Shown in pieces: positions 17,678 through 27,665 of a DNA stretch of 47,596 bases. The notes under the pieces were generated by a model that ran no database searches, had not been told where the DNA came from, and was given only the letters and a program-made list of their open reading frames with translations. Position 1 is the stretch's first letter. Every line of letters starts with the position of its first letter. This DNA is from a virus: the IMG/VR virus record IMGVR_UViG_3300022682_000034, positions 1 to 47,596 of that record. The stretch is one strand, 5' to 3'. The position numbers and the translations under genes are program-made.

Positions 17678-18126
17678 TTACCGAACGCTATCAGGGCGAT
17701 CCGCGGATCACGATCGACCAAGACGGAGCGGATCTCGTGTTCCGTGCTGGTCAGCCGGTCATGGATCGCGGCATTGAAAACGCTGTTTTGATCTCGCTTT
17801 TGACAGAGCCAGGTTGGCCCGGAAATGTGCTCGCTGATACCCCAAGCCAAAAGATCGGCGGGAGATTTCTGGAAGCGACTCGACAACCAATCACGGCGAC
17901 GGCATTGACGGATGTTCGAAGCGCGATACTCTCCGATCTCAAGTGGATGGTCGACGATGGACTAGTCGAGGAGATTGATGCCGAGGTGACAAACCCCGAG
18001 GCGAAAAAACTCCAAGTCGTGATCGCCGTCAAGCCCCCAGGATCGGATTTGCAAGCGTTTTTATTGACGAATAACGGCCTTTTGTGGACAAATCAATTGA
18101 TTGATCCGGCTAACGAAAGAGTGTAA
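17674..18126 (+). CDS. Baseplate wedge protein, Mu gp46-like
   Basis: This 150-residue protein starts just before the spike stop (ATGA overlap). The sequence (AVLISLLTEPGWPGNVLAD near 42-60, LSDLKWMVDDGLVEEIDAEV near 96-115) fits the GP46 family, related to T4 gp25 and P2 gpW, which starts sheath polymerisation on the baseplate. Gene order 45-46-47-48 is the same as in Mu. Confidence 0.85.
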   Translation: MITERYQGDPRITIDQDGADLVFRAGQPVMDRGIENAVLISLLTEPGWPGNVLADTPSQKIGGRFLEATRQPITATALTDVRSAILSDLKWMVDDGLVEEIDAEVTNPEAKKLQVVIAVKPPGSDLQAFLLTNNGLLWTNQLIDPANERV

Positions 18127-18129
18127 ATT

Positions 18130-19329
18130 ATGGCTCTAACGTTACAGACAACGAAACAAGTTTTCGACTCCATTCTCTCGAATCTTGAGACGAAGATCGG
18201 GCAGACGTCGCCGCTCGCAGACAAATCATTTTTGCGGGTGCTCGCGGGCGTCGTGTCGCTGGCGTTTACATCACTGTACAAATTGACAGTAGAGCGAACG
18301 CAGCAAAATCTCGCCGAGACCGCCACGGGTGACGATCTCGATTTGATCGGCTCGAACTATGGGGTAAACCGCCGCTCGGCGGTCTCGGCGGTCGTCGAGA
18401 TCACGATCACGGGGACAAACGGCACGGATGTAAATCCGACCATGACGTTCATCGCGGATAACACCGGGATCCGCTACGTCCCAACGGAGACGGTTACGGT
18501 CGCCGCTGGCACCGCGACTTTCCTTGCACAGTCCCAGACTTCCGGCGAGTCAGGAAACTTGAGCTCGGGTGATACTTTCACGATAGAAAGTCAGGTCGCC
18601 GGATTATCTTCGGCGGCGACATATAACGACAGCCCTACAGGTGACGTCGTTACCGGCGTCGACCGCGAGGATGACGAGACATATCGCCGGCGAGTCTTGA
18701 CCGAAATCAGAACGGTTGGGGGAGGCGGAAACCTCGCGGATTATCGTACTTGGGCTGAGGAGACAAGCGGCGTCCAGGCGGCATTTCCGTATTCCGGGAG
18801 ACCGGCGTCTGAAGGCACAGACCAACCTGGAGATCGTACGATATACGTTCAGGGCGATCCGGATGTGTACTCAGACGGGATCCCCGATTCGGCGCTTTTG
18901 AGCGACGTTAGAGACACGATCAACACGGACCCAGACACAGGATTGTCTAGGCCCCCGCTTGGGCACACCGACGATACGTTATTCGTTGAGGCGATCACGG
19001 TGACGACTCTGTATGTGGAGATCTTCGATCTCGATGCACCAACGGGCACCGAAGCGGCCGTCCAATCTCAAGCCGAAGATGCTGTTGAAGCGTATTTCGA
19101 TTCGGTCTATCCATGGATTTCCGGCCTCGATCTCGAGTCAGAGGTAAACGATACTGTGACCGCTGTGAGTATTTCGAACGCGATACAATCCGTTTTCGCT
19201 GTGACCGGGTCGTCGGCGACGAAGGTATTGCTTTCGACTTCGGCTGGCTCGGGTTACATCACATCGTACCCGGTTGGCGAGGGTGAGCTCGTGAAACTGG
19301 GCGCGGTCAGTTGGGAGACGACCCCATGA
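18130..19329 (+). CDS. Baseplate J-like wedge protein, Mu gp47-like
   Basis: This 399-residue protein has the baseplate J pattern, including DDLDLIGSNYGVNRRSAVSA near residue 65, DREDDETYRRRVLTEIRTVG near 178-197 and the Ala-rich C-terminal region. It forms the wedge that links hub and tail fibres. The stop overlaps the next ATG (ATGA). Confidence 0.9.
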   Translation: MALTLQTTKQVFDSILSNLETKIGQTSPLADKSFLRVLAGVVSLAFTSLYKLTVERTQQNLAETATGDDLDLIGSNYGVNRRSAVSAVVEITITGTNGTDVNPTMTFIADNTGIRYVPTETVTVAAGTATFLAQSQTSGESGNLSSGDTFTIESQVAGLSSAATYNDSPTGDVVTGVDREDDETYRRRVLTEIRTVGGGGNLADYRTWAEETSGVQAAFPYSGRPASEGTDQPGDRTIYVQGDPDVYSDGIPDSALLSDVRDTINTDPDTGLSRPPLGHTDDTLFVEAITVTTLYVEIFDLDAPTGTEAAVQSQAEDAVEAYFDSVYPWISGLDLESEVNDTVTAVSISNAIQSVFAVTGSSATKVLLSTSAGSGYITSYPVGEGELVKLGAVSWETTP

Positions 19330-22300
19330 GCGTAGATTTTAAAACGTTCCTCGAGACGCTTTTACCCGCTGGCTCGGCGTGGCTCGCGAAATCCGCGGGA
19401 TCTCTGGAAGGGCTAATCGATGGGCTTGGGGACTCTGTATCGGATGTTCGCGACCATCTCGTCAAATTCGCACGGATTAGAGACCCAGAACAAACGCCGA
19501 TTTTGTCGGATCTCGAGCACGAATACGGCGTGGTTCCAAACCCCGGGTTGACGGAGGCTGAGCGGAGAGAGTTGCTCAATGGCGTCGTGTACGCAAAGCC
19601 GGATTTTGGTGTGGATTATCTCCAATCGAAGCTTGATGCCGCCGGGTTTACCGAGCTTACCGTCTATCAGAATGAAGGCCCAGAAGACCCGGATTTTTAC
19701 GTCACTGGGAGGTATGCTTGTGTGTGCGGTAACACCGTCGCATACTGTGGATCTTCTGAGGCATATTGTGGATATCGCTCCGGCGGCGGATACCTTCTGA
19801 TCAACGACAACGACGATGATTCCTTAAAATCCGTCCCTGCTACGGACGACACTTGGCACCTCGTATTTTTTATCGGCGGCGACAAATCCAGCCCTTCGGT
19901 GGGGTGGTTTTTGGTGGTCGACGGCGATATGGAGGAGACTGGCGTATCGGATTGGACCGCAGGAAACAACGCCAGTTTGAGCAAAGACACCATCGAGTAC
20001 ACCGAGGGCGCCCAATCTATGGAGGTTGCGCCTGGTGATGCAACTGTCGACGCTGACGAGTATTTCGCCGATCAGGATGTCGGCCCGGACACTCTCGACA
20101 AGGGGTGCACACTCGCTCACCGTATGCAGGATAACGGCGATAATGTGCTATACGATACGGCGTTTGAGTGGACTGACAAAACCAGGAAGAACGGTGAAAA
20201 TGGAGATTTGAGCAACACACTAGGTTTGGGTGTGTTGCAGCCAGGCACGAACAATTCGACAAAAGTTGCTCTAGATTTTAACGGATCTGATGAAATGGCC
20301 TGGGGTATCCAAGAAGTTGAATCCGACGGCCACATGTCAACATGGTTCAACGTGTCGGACTCCTCGCGAGATCCCTGGTTTGATTTGGCCCCTGAGGAGG
20401 CCGGCGGATACAAGGACTTGCCAACGGATTTGACAATCAACGGAACGACCGTCGGTGCGACGTTTGTGTATCGTGGCGAAGACGCCGACGCGACGAGTTG
20501 GGATGCGTATATCGGCGACGATCTCCCTATCGCCGGAACTGGCGCGGACCCAACGGTGGACGAGCAAGCGCCTGGGATTGGGGGTAGTAGGGTTGGTTTT
20601 AAGGGTGGGAGATATTATCAGGCAGCGTCTTCAGCATTTGCAGATGTATCAACGGATGATTTTGTTGTTGAAGCCGTTGTCAAAATCGAAGACGAATCAG
20701 CTCTTATTCTGTCAAAGTACGCTAGTGGATCGGCTCAATTTGAGCTAGTGACTGATGCGACTAACAACGCAATACAAGTTATCCTTAACGGCACTGTCTT
20801 CCAGTACGCCAACATAGTTGGTGAATGGGTGCATTTTATCGGGTTTGGTGATAGAAGTGGGTCTCTTGTTGGGTACGTTAATGGGGTTCCAGGAACTCCT
20901 ACCTCTATATCTGCGTTATCTGCTTCGAGTCTTGGCGATGGTAATGCGCTCACACTAGGTGCGAGGACTAGCGGTATTAATCCCACGTCTTCCAGCGTTT
21001 CGTATTGCGCAATGTGGCACTCCCCAGCATGGCTAGATACGCACCTACAGGCCGGTCTTGCTAAAGAGCGATTCGCGCGGGTGTGTGGCGTCTACCCTGA
21101 GATAGCGCAGGATATTGACGTCATAGCTGACGGGGATATGGAAGCATCTGGCACAAGTGCGTGGACGGTGGAGAATAGTGGAGTCCTCACAAAAGAAACC
21201 ACTGACCCACACAGTGGTAGCCAAAACTTGAGGGTCACATACGCGGCTCCGGGTTCTGCCGCGTTTCAGTCGATTCTGTCCGTTGGTGGTGTGTACCAGG
21301 TTAGCGGGTGGTTTCGTGGTGACGGGACAAGGGCCCCTCAGGTACAGCAGCACACGACCGTAATCCGAGGGACGTCAAGCACAACTTGGCAGTATTTTGA
21401 CGAAGTGATCACAACACTCGTTTCGTCAAAATTGTTTTTTAATATGGTGTCGACTGGCGCCGGTTACGTCGAATTTGATGGTGTGACGGTGACTGGTTCG
21501 GGGGCTATCCCCAAGGCCCTGTCACGGTCAACGATGGCATATCTTGAAAAAGTCCCAAGCACAGATGACCAGACGTACCTGATCCCTGTTGGCGCAAATT
21601 GGATGCGCACAGACCGATTTTTCAATGCGGATGCTTCCGAGATTGAGCAGGGGTATCGAGTCGAAGGCGCAGTCACAAATCAGTTTTTGTATTCTGAGGA
21701 CCTGACGGACGCCACGTGGACGAAAACAGCGTGCGCGATTACGGGGGACGCGTCTACGGGTGTCGGTGAGCAGGCGTTCGACGCGATCGTTTCCGACGGA
21801 ACTGACGTATTCCACAAGGTAAGCCAATCGATTACAGTTTCGACCGGTCTGAACACCATTTCAGTGTATGTTCAGGCAGGCGATAAAGACATTATAAAGG
21901 TTGACAATACATCGGAAACGAATGCGCATTGCTATTTCGACTTGACGAATCTCACGACCTCGGCAGGTGCGGGCGCTTCGGAGCCACGGATTGAAGTGAA
22001 AGGCAACGGGGATTTCCGGATTGCGTTTTCGTATACCGCAACGGGGACTACAGCCGCTTTCGAGGCTGGCCCTGTGGCGGCATTCGGGACCGACAATTTC
22101 ACGGGGGATTCTGTGACTGAGGATGCCTATTTCTTCGGGTTCCAGCATGAATCTGGGAACCCGTTCCCACGATCGTATGTCAAAACCGAGGCGGCTACCG
22201 CATCGAAAACCGCGGATCAGTTGCAATTTTGGGCCGCGGAGAACGTAGGTGGTCAGGATCCAAGCGTAGTAGAGACGCGGGTGCGGTGCTATGCTTCCGA

Positions 22301-24266
22301 AACATCAACCTCGGTTGTTTCAGCACTTGCAGACATGAATGACTCAACAAACTCTAACCGGCATGTGGCATTGTCAAACGGGGTTAATACGTTAGAGGCA
22401 AATACATTAACAGCGGGCGCTTCCGTTAGTTCAATCACGGCTTCCGGGTCTGCGGTATATACAGGGGGGAACGTCACGTCGGAATCTTCGTTGAAAACTG
22501 ACGACTTCCGATTGTACTATAGCCGAGGTAGTGTTGGAACTCCGGACACATCCGGGGCTACTCCGACAGGGCTGGTAGATTTGGATATCGGCATGGATTA
22601 TACGAGCTCAGCCCATTTCAACGGCTTGATTCAGAGGATTACGATCAGCCCATACGGTCTCACGAATCCGCGCGGAATCTTTTGCTCTCAGGGTGCCGCA
22701 GGCCCGAAGGCTCTGATCGCATACGATGAAGTCGACCCCGTCACCGGCGAATTCGAGATCCTGGCGACGTCAAATCTATCTGGTGTAACGACACTAAACG
22801 GCGGGTCGCTCTATCCAAACACCTGGAATCATGTTGCGCTGCTGTGGGCCAAAAGTGGAAGCAGCAACGAAGAGAACCTCTATATTGATGGTGTTGAGGT
22901 TGATTCGAGCACATCCACGTTTTCTGACCCGGCAGAATTGAACACGATCATTTCGTACGGGGTTGGCGCTGTGATCAATGGTCTGAGTCCCTATCTTTGC
23001 TTTGGGGCTGTATCTATATCTGATCCGAAACTTTTCAACGAGTACCCTGGGACGGCCGACGAGCTGGCGTGGCTTGAAGCAGAATACAATAAAGGGGTGT
23101 ATGAGGAGATTGACGGTCTAGTCTCCGCGATCACTGGGAGAATGACAGACGGCACATTGATTCATGGAAAATTTGTTGATGTGGTGGGTGGCCTTGACCT
23201 CGAGACTGATACAAGTACGTTCGATGATGTAAAAGTCCGCGTGTCCACTGAGGCAGGTATGGCTATCCGATTCTCGGGATCGACGGACATGATCAACGCA
23301 CTTGAGTACTCGGATCACCCGTTTTTCACTGAAGACGATCACTCGTTTGAATGCTGGGCAAAAATCGGCGGATCAGTAGATCAGACGATATTCTCGAACA
23401 ACGGAACAACAGGGTACTATCAATCACTCGTTTATGACGTGTCGTCCGGCGAACTCGTTTTCACCTCGGCGATCAACGGATCCGATGAAACAGTCTCCGC
23501 CGCAATCGAGCTAAACAGGCTGTACCATGTGATGGTCACTCGGGATTATGACTCCGGAGCCGGCAACACGACAATCCGAATTTACATCGATGGGGCACTT
23601 GAAGGGTCACGCGTTGTGACTGGTGCTCCCTCAACCTCCGCGTCTTACGATGATTTAACGATAGGGCACGATGGATCGGGAGGTGACCAGCTCACAGGGT
23701 CCCTGCAAGGGATCAGATTCTACGATGCCGCGGTCAGCTCCGCGGGCGTCTCGACGAGATACACTGAGGGGCAGACGCGGATTGAGAATGGTCCGTATGC
23801 AACACAGACGATTACACCAACGAGCCTGCCGACGACGGTGAGCGGGTACGGGTTCATCGAGCAGAGTGGTGTTGCATACGACAAAGAATACGAATATGGA
23901 TATCCTGTTGTCCTGTATCGTAGAACGTCAGGCGACCCGCTCCGTGCTCTTTTCGTTGGTGGATGTAACAGCGACCGAGACGCAACCACCGGGTGGGAGA
24001 ATGACTGGATAGCGTTTTCTGAAAGTGTTGAATCTGTGTACGAAATACGCCTTGTTGCGAAAAATACAGCATATACACGCATATTCGGCGATTCTGGGAC
24101 GGTAGGGGCGGTCAACTTCGATGACATATCAGGTGGCGATGACCCCGGGGACTCTCAGATCGCGTTTGTTGATGTGCCAGCGGACAAACGGCAAGCGCTC
24201 GAAAATATTATAATGCGTTCAAAACCACTTCACACCTGGGCTGCAATGGTGGTAAGGTACGTTTAA
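19326..24266 (+). CDS. Baseplate gp48-like domain fused to a giant adhesin with LamG-like domains
   Basis: A 1646-residue protein; start at 19326 by ATGA overlap with gp47. Residues 1 to about 195 match the Mu gp48 wedge family, ending with the Cys-rich CGNTVAYCGSSEAYCGYRSG stretch and YLLIN. The remainder is beta-rich, with two carbohydrate-binding-like segments starting (V/I)xDGDMExxG (about 200 and 605) and at least two concanavalin A/LamG-like domains (about 425-575 and 1310-1480). These should bind host surface glycans. The last about 150 residues may be a separate tip domain. Fusion of wedge and receptor-binding fibre fixes the adhesin directly to the baseplate. Confidence 0.78.
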   Translation: MSVDFKTFLETLLPAGSAWLAKSAGSLEGLIDGLGDSVSDVRDHLVKFARIRDPEQTPILSDLEHEYGVVPNPGLTEAERRELLNGVVYAKPDFGVDYLQSKLDAAGFTELTVYQNEGPEDPDFYVTGRYACVCGNTVAYCGSSEAYCGYRSGGGYLLINDNDDDSLKSVPATDDTWHLVFFIGGDKSSPSVGWFLVVDGDMEETGVSDWTAGNNASLSKDTIEYTEGAQSMEVAPGDATVDADEYFADQDVGPDTLDKGCTLAHRMQDNGDNVLYDTAFEWTDKTRKNGENGDLSNTLGLGVLQPGTNNSTKVALDFNGSDEMAWGIQEVESDGHMSTWFNVSDSSRDPWFDLAPEEAGGYKDLPTDLTINGTTVGATFVYRGEDADATSWDAYIGDDLPIAGTGADPTVDEQAPGIGGSRVGFKGGRYYQAASSAFADVSTDDFVVEAVVKIEDESALILSKYASGSAQFELVTDATNNAIQVILNGTVFQYANIVGEWVHFIGFGDRSGSLVGYVNGVPGTPTSISALSASSLGDGNALTLGARTSGINPTSSSVSYCAMWHSPAWLDTHLQAGLAKERFARVCGVYPEIAQDIDVIADGDMEASGTSAWTVENSGVLTKETTDPHSGSQNLRVTYAAPGSAAFQSILSVGGVYQVSGWFRGDGTRAPQVQQHTTVIRGTSSTTWQYFDEVITTLVSSKLFFNMVSTGAGYVEFDGVTVTGSGAIPKALSRSTMAYLEKVPSTDDQTYLIPVGANWMRTDRFFNADASEIEQGYRVEGAVTNQFLYSEDLTDATWTKTACAITGDASTGVGEQAFDAIVSDGTDVFHKVSQSITVSTGLNTISVYVQAGDKDIIKVDNTSETNAHCYFDLTNLTTSAGAGASEPRIEVKGNGDFRIAFSYTATGTTAAFEAGPVAAFGTDNFTGDSVTEDAYFFGFQHESGNPFPRSYVKTEAATASKTADQLQFWAAENVGGQDPSVVETRVRCYASETSTSVVSALADMNDSTNSNRHVALSNGVNTLEANTLTAGASVSSITASGSAVYTGGNVTSESSLKTDDFRLYYSRGSVGTPDTSGATPTGLVDLDIGMDYTSSAHFNGLIQRITISPYGLTNPRGIFCSQGAAGPKALIAYDEVDPVTGEFEILATSNLSGVTTLNGGSLYPNTWNHVALLWAKSGSSNEENLYIDGVEVDSSTSTFSDPAELNTIISYGVGAVINGLSPYLCFGAVSISDPKLFNEYPGTADELAWLEAEYNKGVYEEIDGLVSAITGRMTDGTLIHGKFVDVVGGLDLETDTSTFDDVKVRVSTEAGMAIRFSGSTDMINALEYSDHPFFTEDDHSFECWAKIGGSVDQTIFSNNGTTGYYQSLVYDVSSGELVFTSAINGSDETVSAAIELNRLYHVMVTRDYDSGAGNTTIRIYIDGALEGSRVVTGAPSTSASYDDLTIGHDGSGGDQLTGSLQGIRFYDAAVSSAGVSTRYTEGQTRIENGPYATQTITPTSLPTTVSGYGFIEQSGVAYDKEYEYGYPVVLYRRTSGDPLRALFVGGCNSDRDATTGWENDWIAFSESVESVYEIRLVAKNTAYTRIFGDSGTVGAVNFDDISGGDDPGDSQIAFVDVPADKRQALENIIMRSKPLHTWAAMVVRYV

Positions 24267-24281
24267 CGAAGGGATTGTGTG

Positions 24282-25175
24282 ATGAAAGACTTTGCGAACG
24301 TCGACAATATCACGGGGACTTTCCCCGACGTGGTTCCACAGGACTCCACGGGGCCCGCGACAGAGGATGGTACGCCTTTAACGGCTGCATGGCTCGCAGA
24401 CGTGTGGGGAGCGTTCCAGGCTATTTTGGATTTCGCGGGCGTGACACCGAACGGCGATTCCGAAAAGCCTTTGGACCCATCGGCGTCAGAATATTCACAG
24501 ATCCTAGACGCAATCCTTAGGTCCTCCGGTGGACCCGGTGAGATTGTGATGGTTGCTGCGCCGGCCGGATCTGTCGCCAGTTACCCGGGCAGATTGTTGC
24601 AGCTAGCAGGGCAAGTTGTCGATATATCGACGTCCAGTGATTACTACACTCTCGGGCAATTGGTGTATTGCGGAGACGCGAAAAACGCGACGGCGTCGGC
24701 ATTCTATAAAACATCGGATGCGGGTGGCACAACCCGATCAACATCAGGTACATATATGGTACTACCTGATTGTCGCGGGTTATTTCTTCGGTCTCTCGGC
24801 GCGTCGATTTTTGACAATGATAGAGAAGGCGCTGGTACAGAGGAGGACCCTGGAAGCCTTCAGGTGTATCAACCTGGGAATCATACTCACTATGTCGGCT
24901 GGGAGGATACGAGCGGAACTCCTGTAACTCGCGCTCTAAATCTCAGTACGATATACGCGTTTCTTGGCAATCCGGGCACGGTTGGCGGACAGGCAGGGAC
25001 GGCATTTAGCATTTTCTCACCGATCCTAGGATCAGATATCAAAAGCGTAGACGGCGTGTGCCTAACGGGCCGTGGAGGGTATGGCGGCGCGCCCGCCGAC
25101 AACACCGACGGTACTTATGGGGATTACGAAACCCGCCCATATAATATTGGATTTTTCACGATGATCCGGTACTAG
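24282..25175 (+). CDS. Tail fibre with phage collar domain
   Basis: A protein of 297 residues from ATG 24282, with GAAGGG a few bases upstream. The C-terminal half (PAGSVASYPGRLLQ, then PDCRGLFLRSLG, HTHYVGW, and ETRPYNIGFFTMIRY at the end) matches the tail-collar domain of short fibres related to T4 gp12. It would act as a second receptor-binding fibre alongside the giant adhesin. Confidence 0.78.
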   Translation: MKDFANVDNITGTFPDVVPQDSTGPATEDGTPLTAAWLADVWGAFQAILDFAGVTPNGDSEKPLDPSASEYSQILDAILRSSGGPGEIVMVAAPAGSVASYPGRLLQLAGQVVDISTSSDYYTLGQLVYCGDAKNATASAFYKTSDAGGTTRSTSGTYMVLPDCRGLFLRSLGASIFDNDREGAGTEEDPGSLQVYQPGNHTHYVGWEDTSGTPVTRALNLSTIYAFLGNPGTVGGQAGTAFSIFSPILGSDIKSVDGVCLTGRGGYGGAPADNTDGTYGDYETRPYNIGFFTMIRY

Positions 25176-25179
25176 GGCG

Positions 25180-25821
25180 ATGAAATCCATTCGCACCAAA
25201 GAGATCGACGGCTATGACGTGATTTTAGGGCTTTCTGAGCCAGTCCTTGATCACGCTGCGACTCTGCGACGGGCGGTGTCGGAGCTCGTCAAAGCCGAGG
25301 AGCCCGTCACGCCCTCGGCGATCTCTTCCGAGATGCAAAAGAATCCAGTATATTTTGATGTCGTAAAAGGTCATGAAAATGTCACAGACGAAGATGCCGA
25401 CGAGATTTCTGTTAAACTTCAGGCACTTAGCAAGTTTGAGAAGCTGACTATCGGGGGGTTGATTGTCTCTGATTTCCGTGGCCGGCGCTGGTTCGTGTAT
25501 CGATGCGGACGCTGGCAACCCGGACAGATTTTGAAAATCGGTGAATTGCTCCCAGAGGGGGCGATTTGGGGCGAAGATTTGACACCCGAGCAACGGTCAC
25601 AAATCCACAATCAGGAAGATAGTGATAGAATTGAGGGGTTGGGGGAGGAAGAGCGGGAATTGGAGGCCAACGCCGCGATAAGATCGGCGATGGGGGACGC
25701 GGTACGGATGCGTTCTGAGTTGGAAATCATGGGTGATCCGGGGGCCCTCGAGAAATCGAAGGAAAATTATGCAAGGCGCTGTCACGAAATCCGAAAAAAA
25801 TACAAACTACTTGCGGATTAG
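25180..25821 (+). CDS. Putative tail-fibre accessory protein
   Basis: This 213-residue protein, directly downstream of a collar fibre, is in the position of a tail-fibre assembly chaperone. The N-terminal part is mixed; the C-terminal about 80 residues are strongly charged and helical (EERELEANAAIRSAMGD). The family is not recognised with confidence. Confidence 0.4.
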   Translation: MKSIRTKEIDGYDVILGLSEPVLDHAATLRRAVSELVKAEEPVTPSAISSEMQKNPVYFDVVKGHENVTDEDADEISVKLQALSKFEKLTIGGLIVSDFRGRRWFVYRCGRWQPGQILKIGELLPEGAIWGEDLTPEQRSQIHNQEDSDRIEGLGEEERELEANAAIRSAMGDAVRMRSELEIMGDPGALEKSKENYARRCHEIRKKYKLLAD

Positions 25822-25825
25822 GAAC

Positions 25826-26176
25826 ATGGCAAAAGACATACGAGACAGCTCGCAGCATATGGTCGCACATGAACTACTTGAACACGAACTTGTCGACTTG
25901 AAAAACACCATAACGCGTTCACTCTCGGAGCAGTCCTCCGCGATCAAATCGATCGCGGTACCAGTGACGAAATTACAGCTTGACATTGCCGTTATTTCAG
26001 AAAAACTGAAGCACTCGGCGACGAATGATGATATATCGTCAGCAATTGCGCGGTGCCAGAGCAAGCACCCGCAATCATACCACCCACCGAACTATAAGGC
26101 GATCGGCGCCATGATCGCCGCGGTGATCGCCGCTGTTGGTGCCGCGATCGCCTCCGCGGCCGGCGCTTTCAACTGA
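25826..26176 (+). CDS. Holin-like or XhlA-like membrane protein
   Basis: A 116-residue protein from ATG 25826 with AGGA before it; an in-frame ATG at 25733 would overlap the previous gene. The first about 85 residues are an amphipathic helix pair; residues of about 90-113 form one hydrophobic Ala/Ile-rich segment (IGAMIAAVIAAVGAAIASAA). This layout is seen in XhlA-type lysis proteins and some holins. It ends the late operon and overlaps the convergent gene by 8 bases. Confidence 0.5.
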   Translation: MAKDIRDSSQHMVAHELLEHELVDLKNTITRSLSEQSSAIKSIAVPVTKLQLDIAVISEKLKHSATNDDISSAIARCQSKHPQSYHPPNYKAIGAMIAAVIAAVGAAIASAAGAFN

Positions 26177-26510
26177 ATCGCTTCTGAAGCCTTTCTTTAA
26201 GGAGATTGACGGAATACCGGTATATCCGGTAACGCCGGGCCCACGGCTCGACGTCGAGGTTTCCTTTTCGGACGTGGTAGATCACACCCTGCGTTGTGAT
26301 CCCAAGCTCCTCAGCCACTTCGGAGGTGCTCAGCGTCTCGGCGAACATCGCCAAGACGCCGGCCACGAAATCAGCAGGGATGAACATCTTGCCGGCGATG
26401 TCCACCGATGGGATATCGCCGTTCCTTGCCCACCTCATGACCGAAGCGGGGAATGTCTCGAGCGCGTCAGCTGTTTGGCGGACGGTTAGGAGGTCTCTGT
26501 CATCTGTCAC
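26169..26510 (-). CDS. Tandem helix-turn-helix DNA-binding protein
   Basis: A 113-residue protein. GTG 26510 is chosen because it overlaps the preceding stop (GTGA) and has GGAAAGG 9 bases upstream; a GTG at 26540 is possible. Residues of about 8-50 (LTVRQTADALETFPASVMRW) look like an excisionase/MerR-type winged helix, and about 62-105 (LSTSEVAEELGITTQGVIYH) like a second one. It could be a regulator. It is the last gene of the minus-strand block and converges with the late operon, overlapping it by 8 bases. Confidence 0.6.
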   Translation of the reverse strand: MTDDRDLLTVRQTADALETFPASVMRWARNGDIPSVDIAGKMFIPADFVAGVLAMFAETLSTSEVAEELGITTQGVIYHVRKGNLDVEPWARRYRIYRYSVNLLKERLQKRFS

Positions 26511-27037
26511 AGTTTTGGCCTTTCCGTCGTGGCGATCCACAGACCGAGGTTTCTCCCGGCAACTGACACTTGATCGTCAATCTCGGCAAGGATTTTTTCT
26601 TTTTGCCTGTCGATCTCCTCTTCGAGATCGAAGTCTTCGTCTTTGGTCTCAATTGCGATCTGATCGGCCAGATTCCTGGCGCCTTCTTCGATCCTGTCTT
26701 TCAGGATTTTCGACGGTTTTTCGCCTTCGAGAAGGATGAACACCCCGCCGTCATTGTTGTACTCGAGAATGCAAATGGTTCCCGGCTCGACGTACCACTC
26801 TCGGCGCGAATTGTGCCATTGTGCGATCGAATCATCATCGAATGCGACAACGATATCATCGTCGCGCTCCTCATAGAGGCAGGGTGCCGGTATCCCCCTG
26901 ATGCCCACGTGCCAATACTCGGCGTATTCCCAGAGCTTGAGCTCGTCGATCTCAGACGCGGACAACTCTTCACCACCTTCGTTGTACCGAAATTCGTTTA
27001 CGTACTCGCAGAAACTCTCGGATTTTGTTTTCGACAT
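26507..27037 (-). CDS. Hypothetical acidic protein
   Basis: A 176-residue acidic protein starting MSKTKSESFCEYVNEFRYN. ATG 27037 is preferred over 27082 because AAGGGAAG lies 6-13 bases upstream. The C-terminal about 75 residues are a long charged helix (EDFDLEEEIDRQKEKILAEI). The family is not recognised. It has its own promoter at 27088-27116. Confidence 0.55.
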   Translation of the reverse strand: MSKTKSESFCEYVNEFRYNEGGEELSASEIDELKLWEYAEYWHVGIRGIPAPCLYEERDDDIVVAFDDDSIAQWHNSRREWYVEPGTICILEYNNDGGVFILLEGEKPSKILKDRIEEGARNLADQIAIETKDEDFDLEEEIDRQKEKILAEIDDQVSVAGRNLGLWIATTERPKL

Positions 27038-27087
27038 TGTTCTTCCCTTTCGTGGTTTGCGGCAACCCCTCGCCGCCCTCACTGAAT

Positions 27088-27116
27088 AATTTAATGTCCC
27101 GAGACGCTAATGTCAA
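27088..27116 (-). promoter_or_regulatory. Sigma70-like promoter (minus strand)
   Basis: Reading the minus strand: TTGACA (27116-27111), 17-base spacer, TAAATT (27093-27088), 51 bases before the ATG at 27037. The -35 is a perfect match. The sequence after it (TTAGC and TTAAATTATT) resembles the promoter at 41648-41676. Confidence 0.6.
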
Positions 27117-27143
27117 GAAAATTTTTTAACTAAAGGGGAAAGG

Positions 27144-27665
27144 CTAGATAAGTCTGTGTTTTTGTTGGTGTTTTAGGTATGAGATAACGCGCTCGGCCCC
27201 GTGCTCGTCATCGATATCGCATTGCAAAACGCGGATGTATCGAGACAAATCTGACATCAAAACGTCATACATAGAGAGATAATCGTGTGCGTTTCGCACT
27301 ACGCGCGCGGTGTCTGCATCGTCGAGCGCCGTCCCGTTGCTCTCGGGCCGGATGCGGTGCACCGGACCGGAGCAATGCACTATCGTGCTGACATTGCACG
27401 CGCGGATCTCGGATAGGATTCTGTCGAATGTCTCCCCACCGTTGTCTCTGTAGATGTGTTCCGAGATTGGAGCGAATCGGTCATAGACGATAGGGACTCC
27501 TGGTTCAATCGCCAATTGATAGTTAATTTTGCATCGGTCTGCGTACTCCCGGCGTCCGATCGGGCGGTCTCGGTGTGTGGCGTACGAGTATCCGAGTGTT
27601 TTCCGAATTTTTCGGCAAAGGGTTGTTTTTCCGGTCCCGTCGAATCCCTCAACTACAACATTCAT
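27144..27665 (-). CDS. P-loop nucleotide kinase, thymidylate kinase-like
   Basis: This 173-residue protein has a Walker A loop GFDGTGKTT at residues 7-15, close to the thymidylate kinase consensus, and a YDRFAPISEHIYRD segment near 63-76 that fits the substrate-binding DR motif. It would phosphorylate a deoxynucleoside monophosphate for phage DNA synthesis. It overlaps the helicase gene by 4 bases. With ThyX it suggests the phage supplements the thymidine nucleotide pool. Substrate cannot be read from sequence. Confidence 0.75.
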   Translation of the reverse strand: MNVVVEGFDGTGKTTLCRKIRKTLGYSYATHRDRPIGRREYADRCKINYQLAIEPGVPIVYDRFAPISEHIYRDNGGETFDRILSEIRACNVSTIVHCSGPVHRIRPESNGTALDDADTARVVRNAHDYLSMYDVLMSDLSRYIRVLQCDIDDEHGAERVISYLKHQQKHRLI

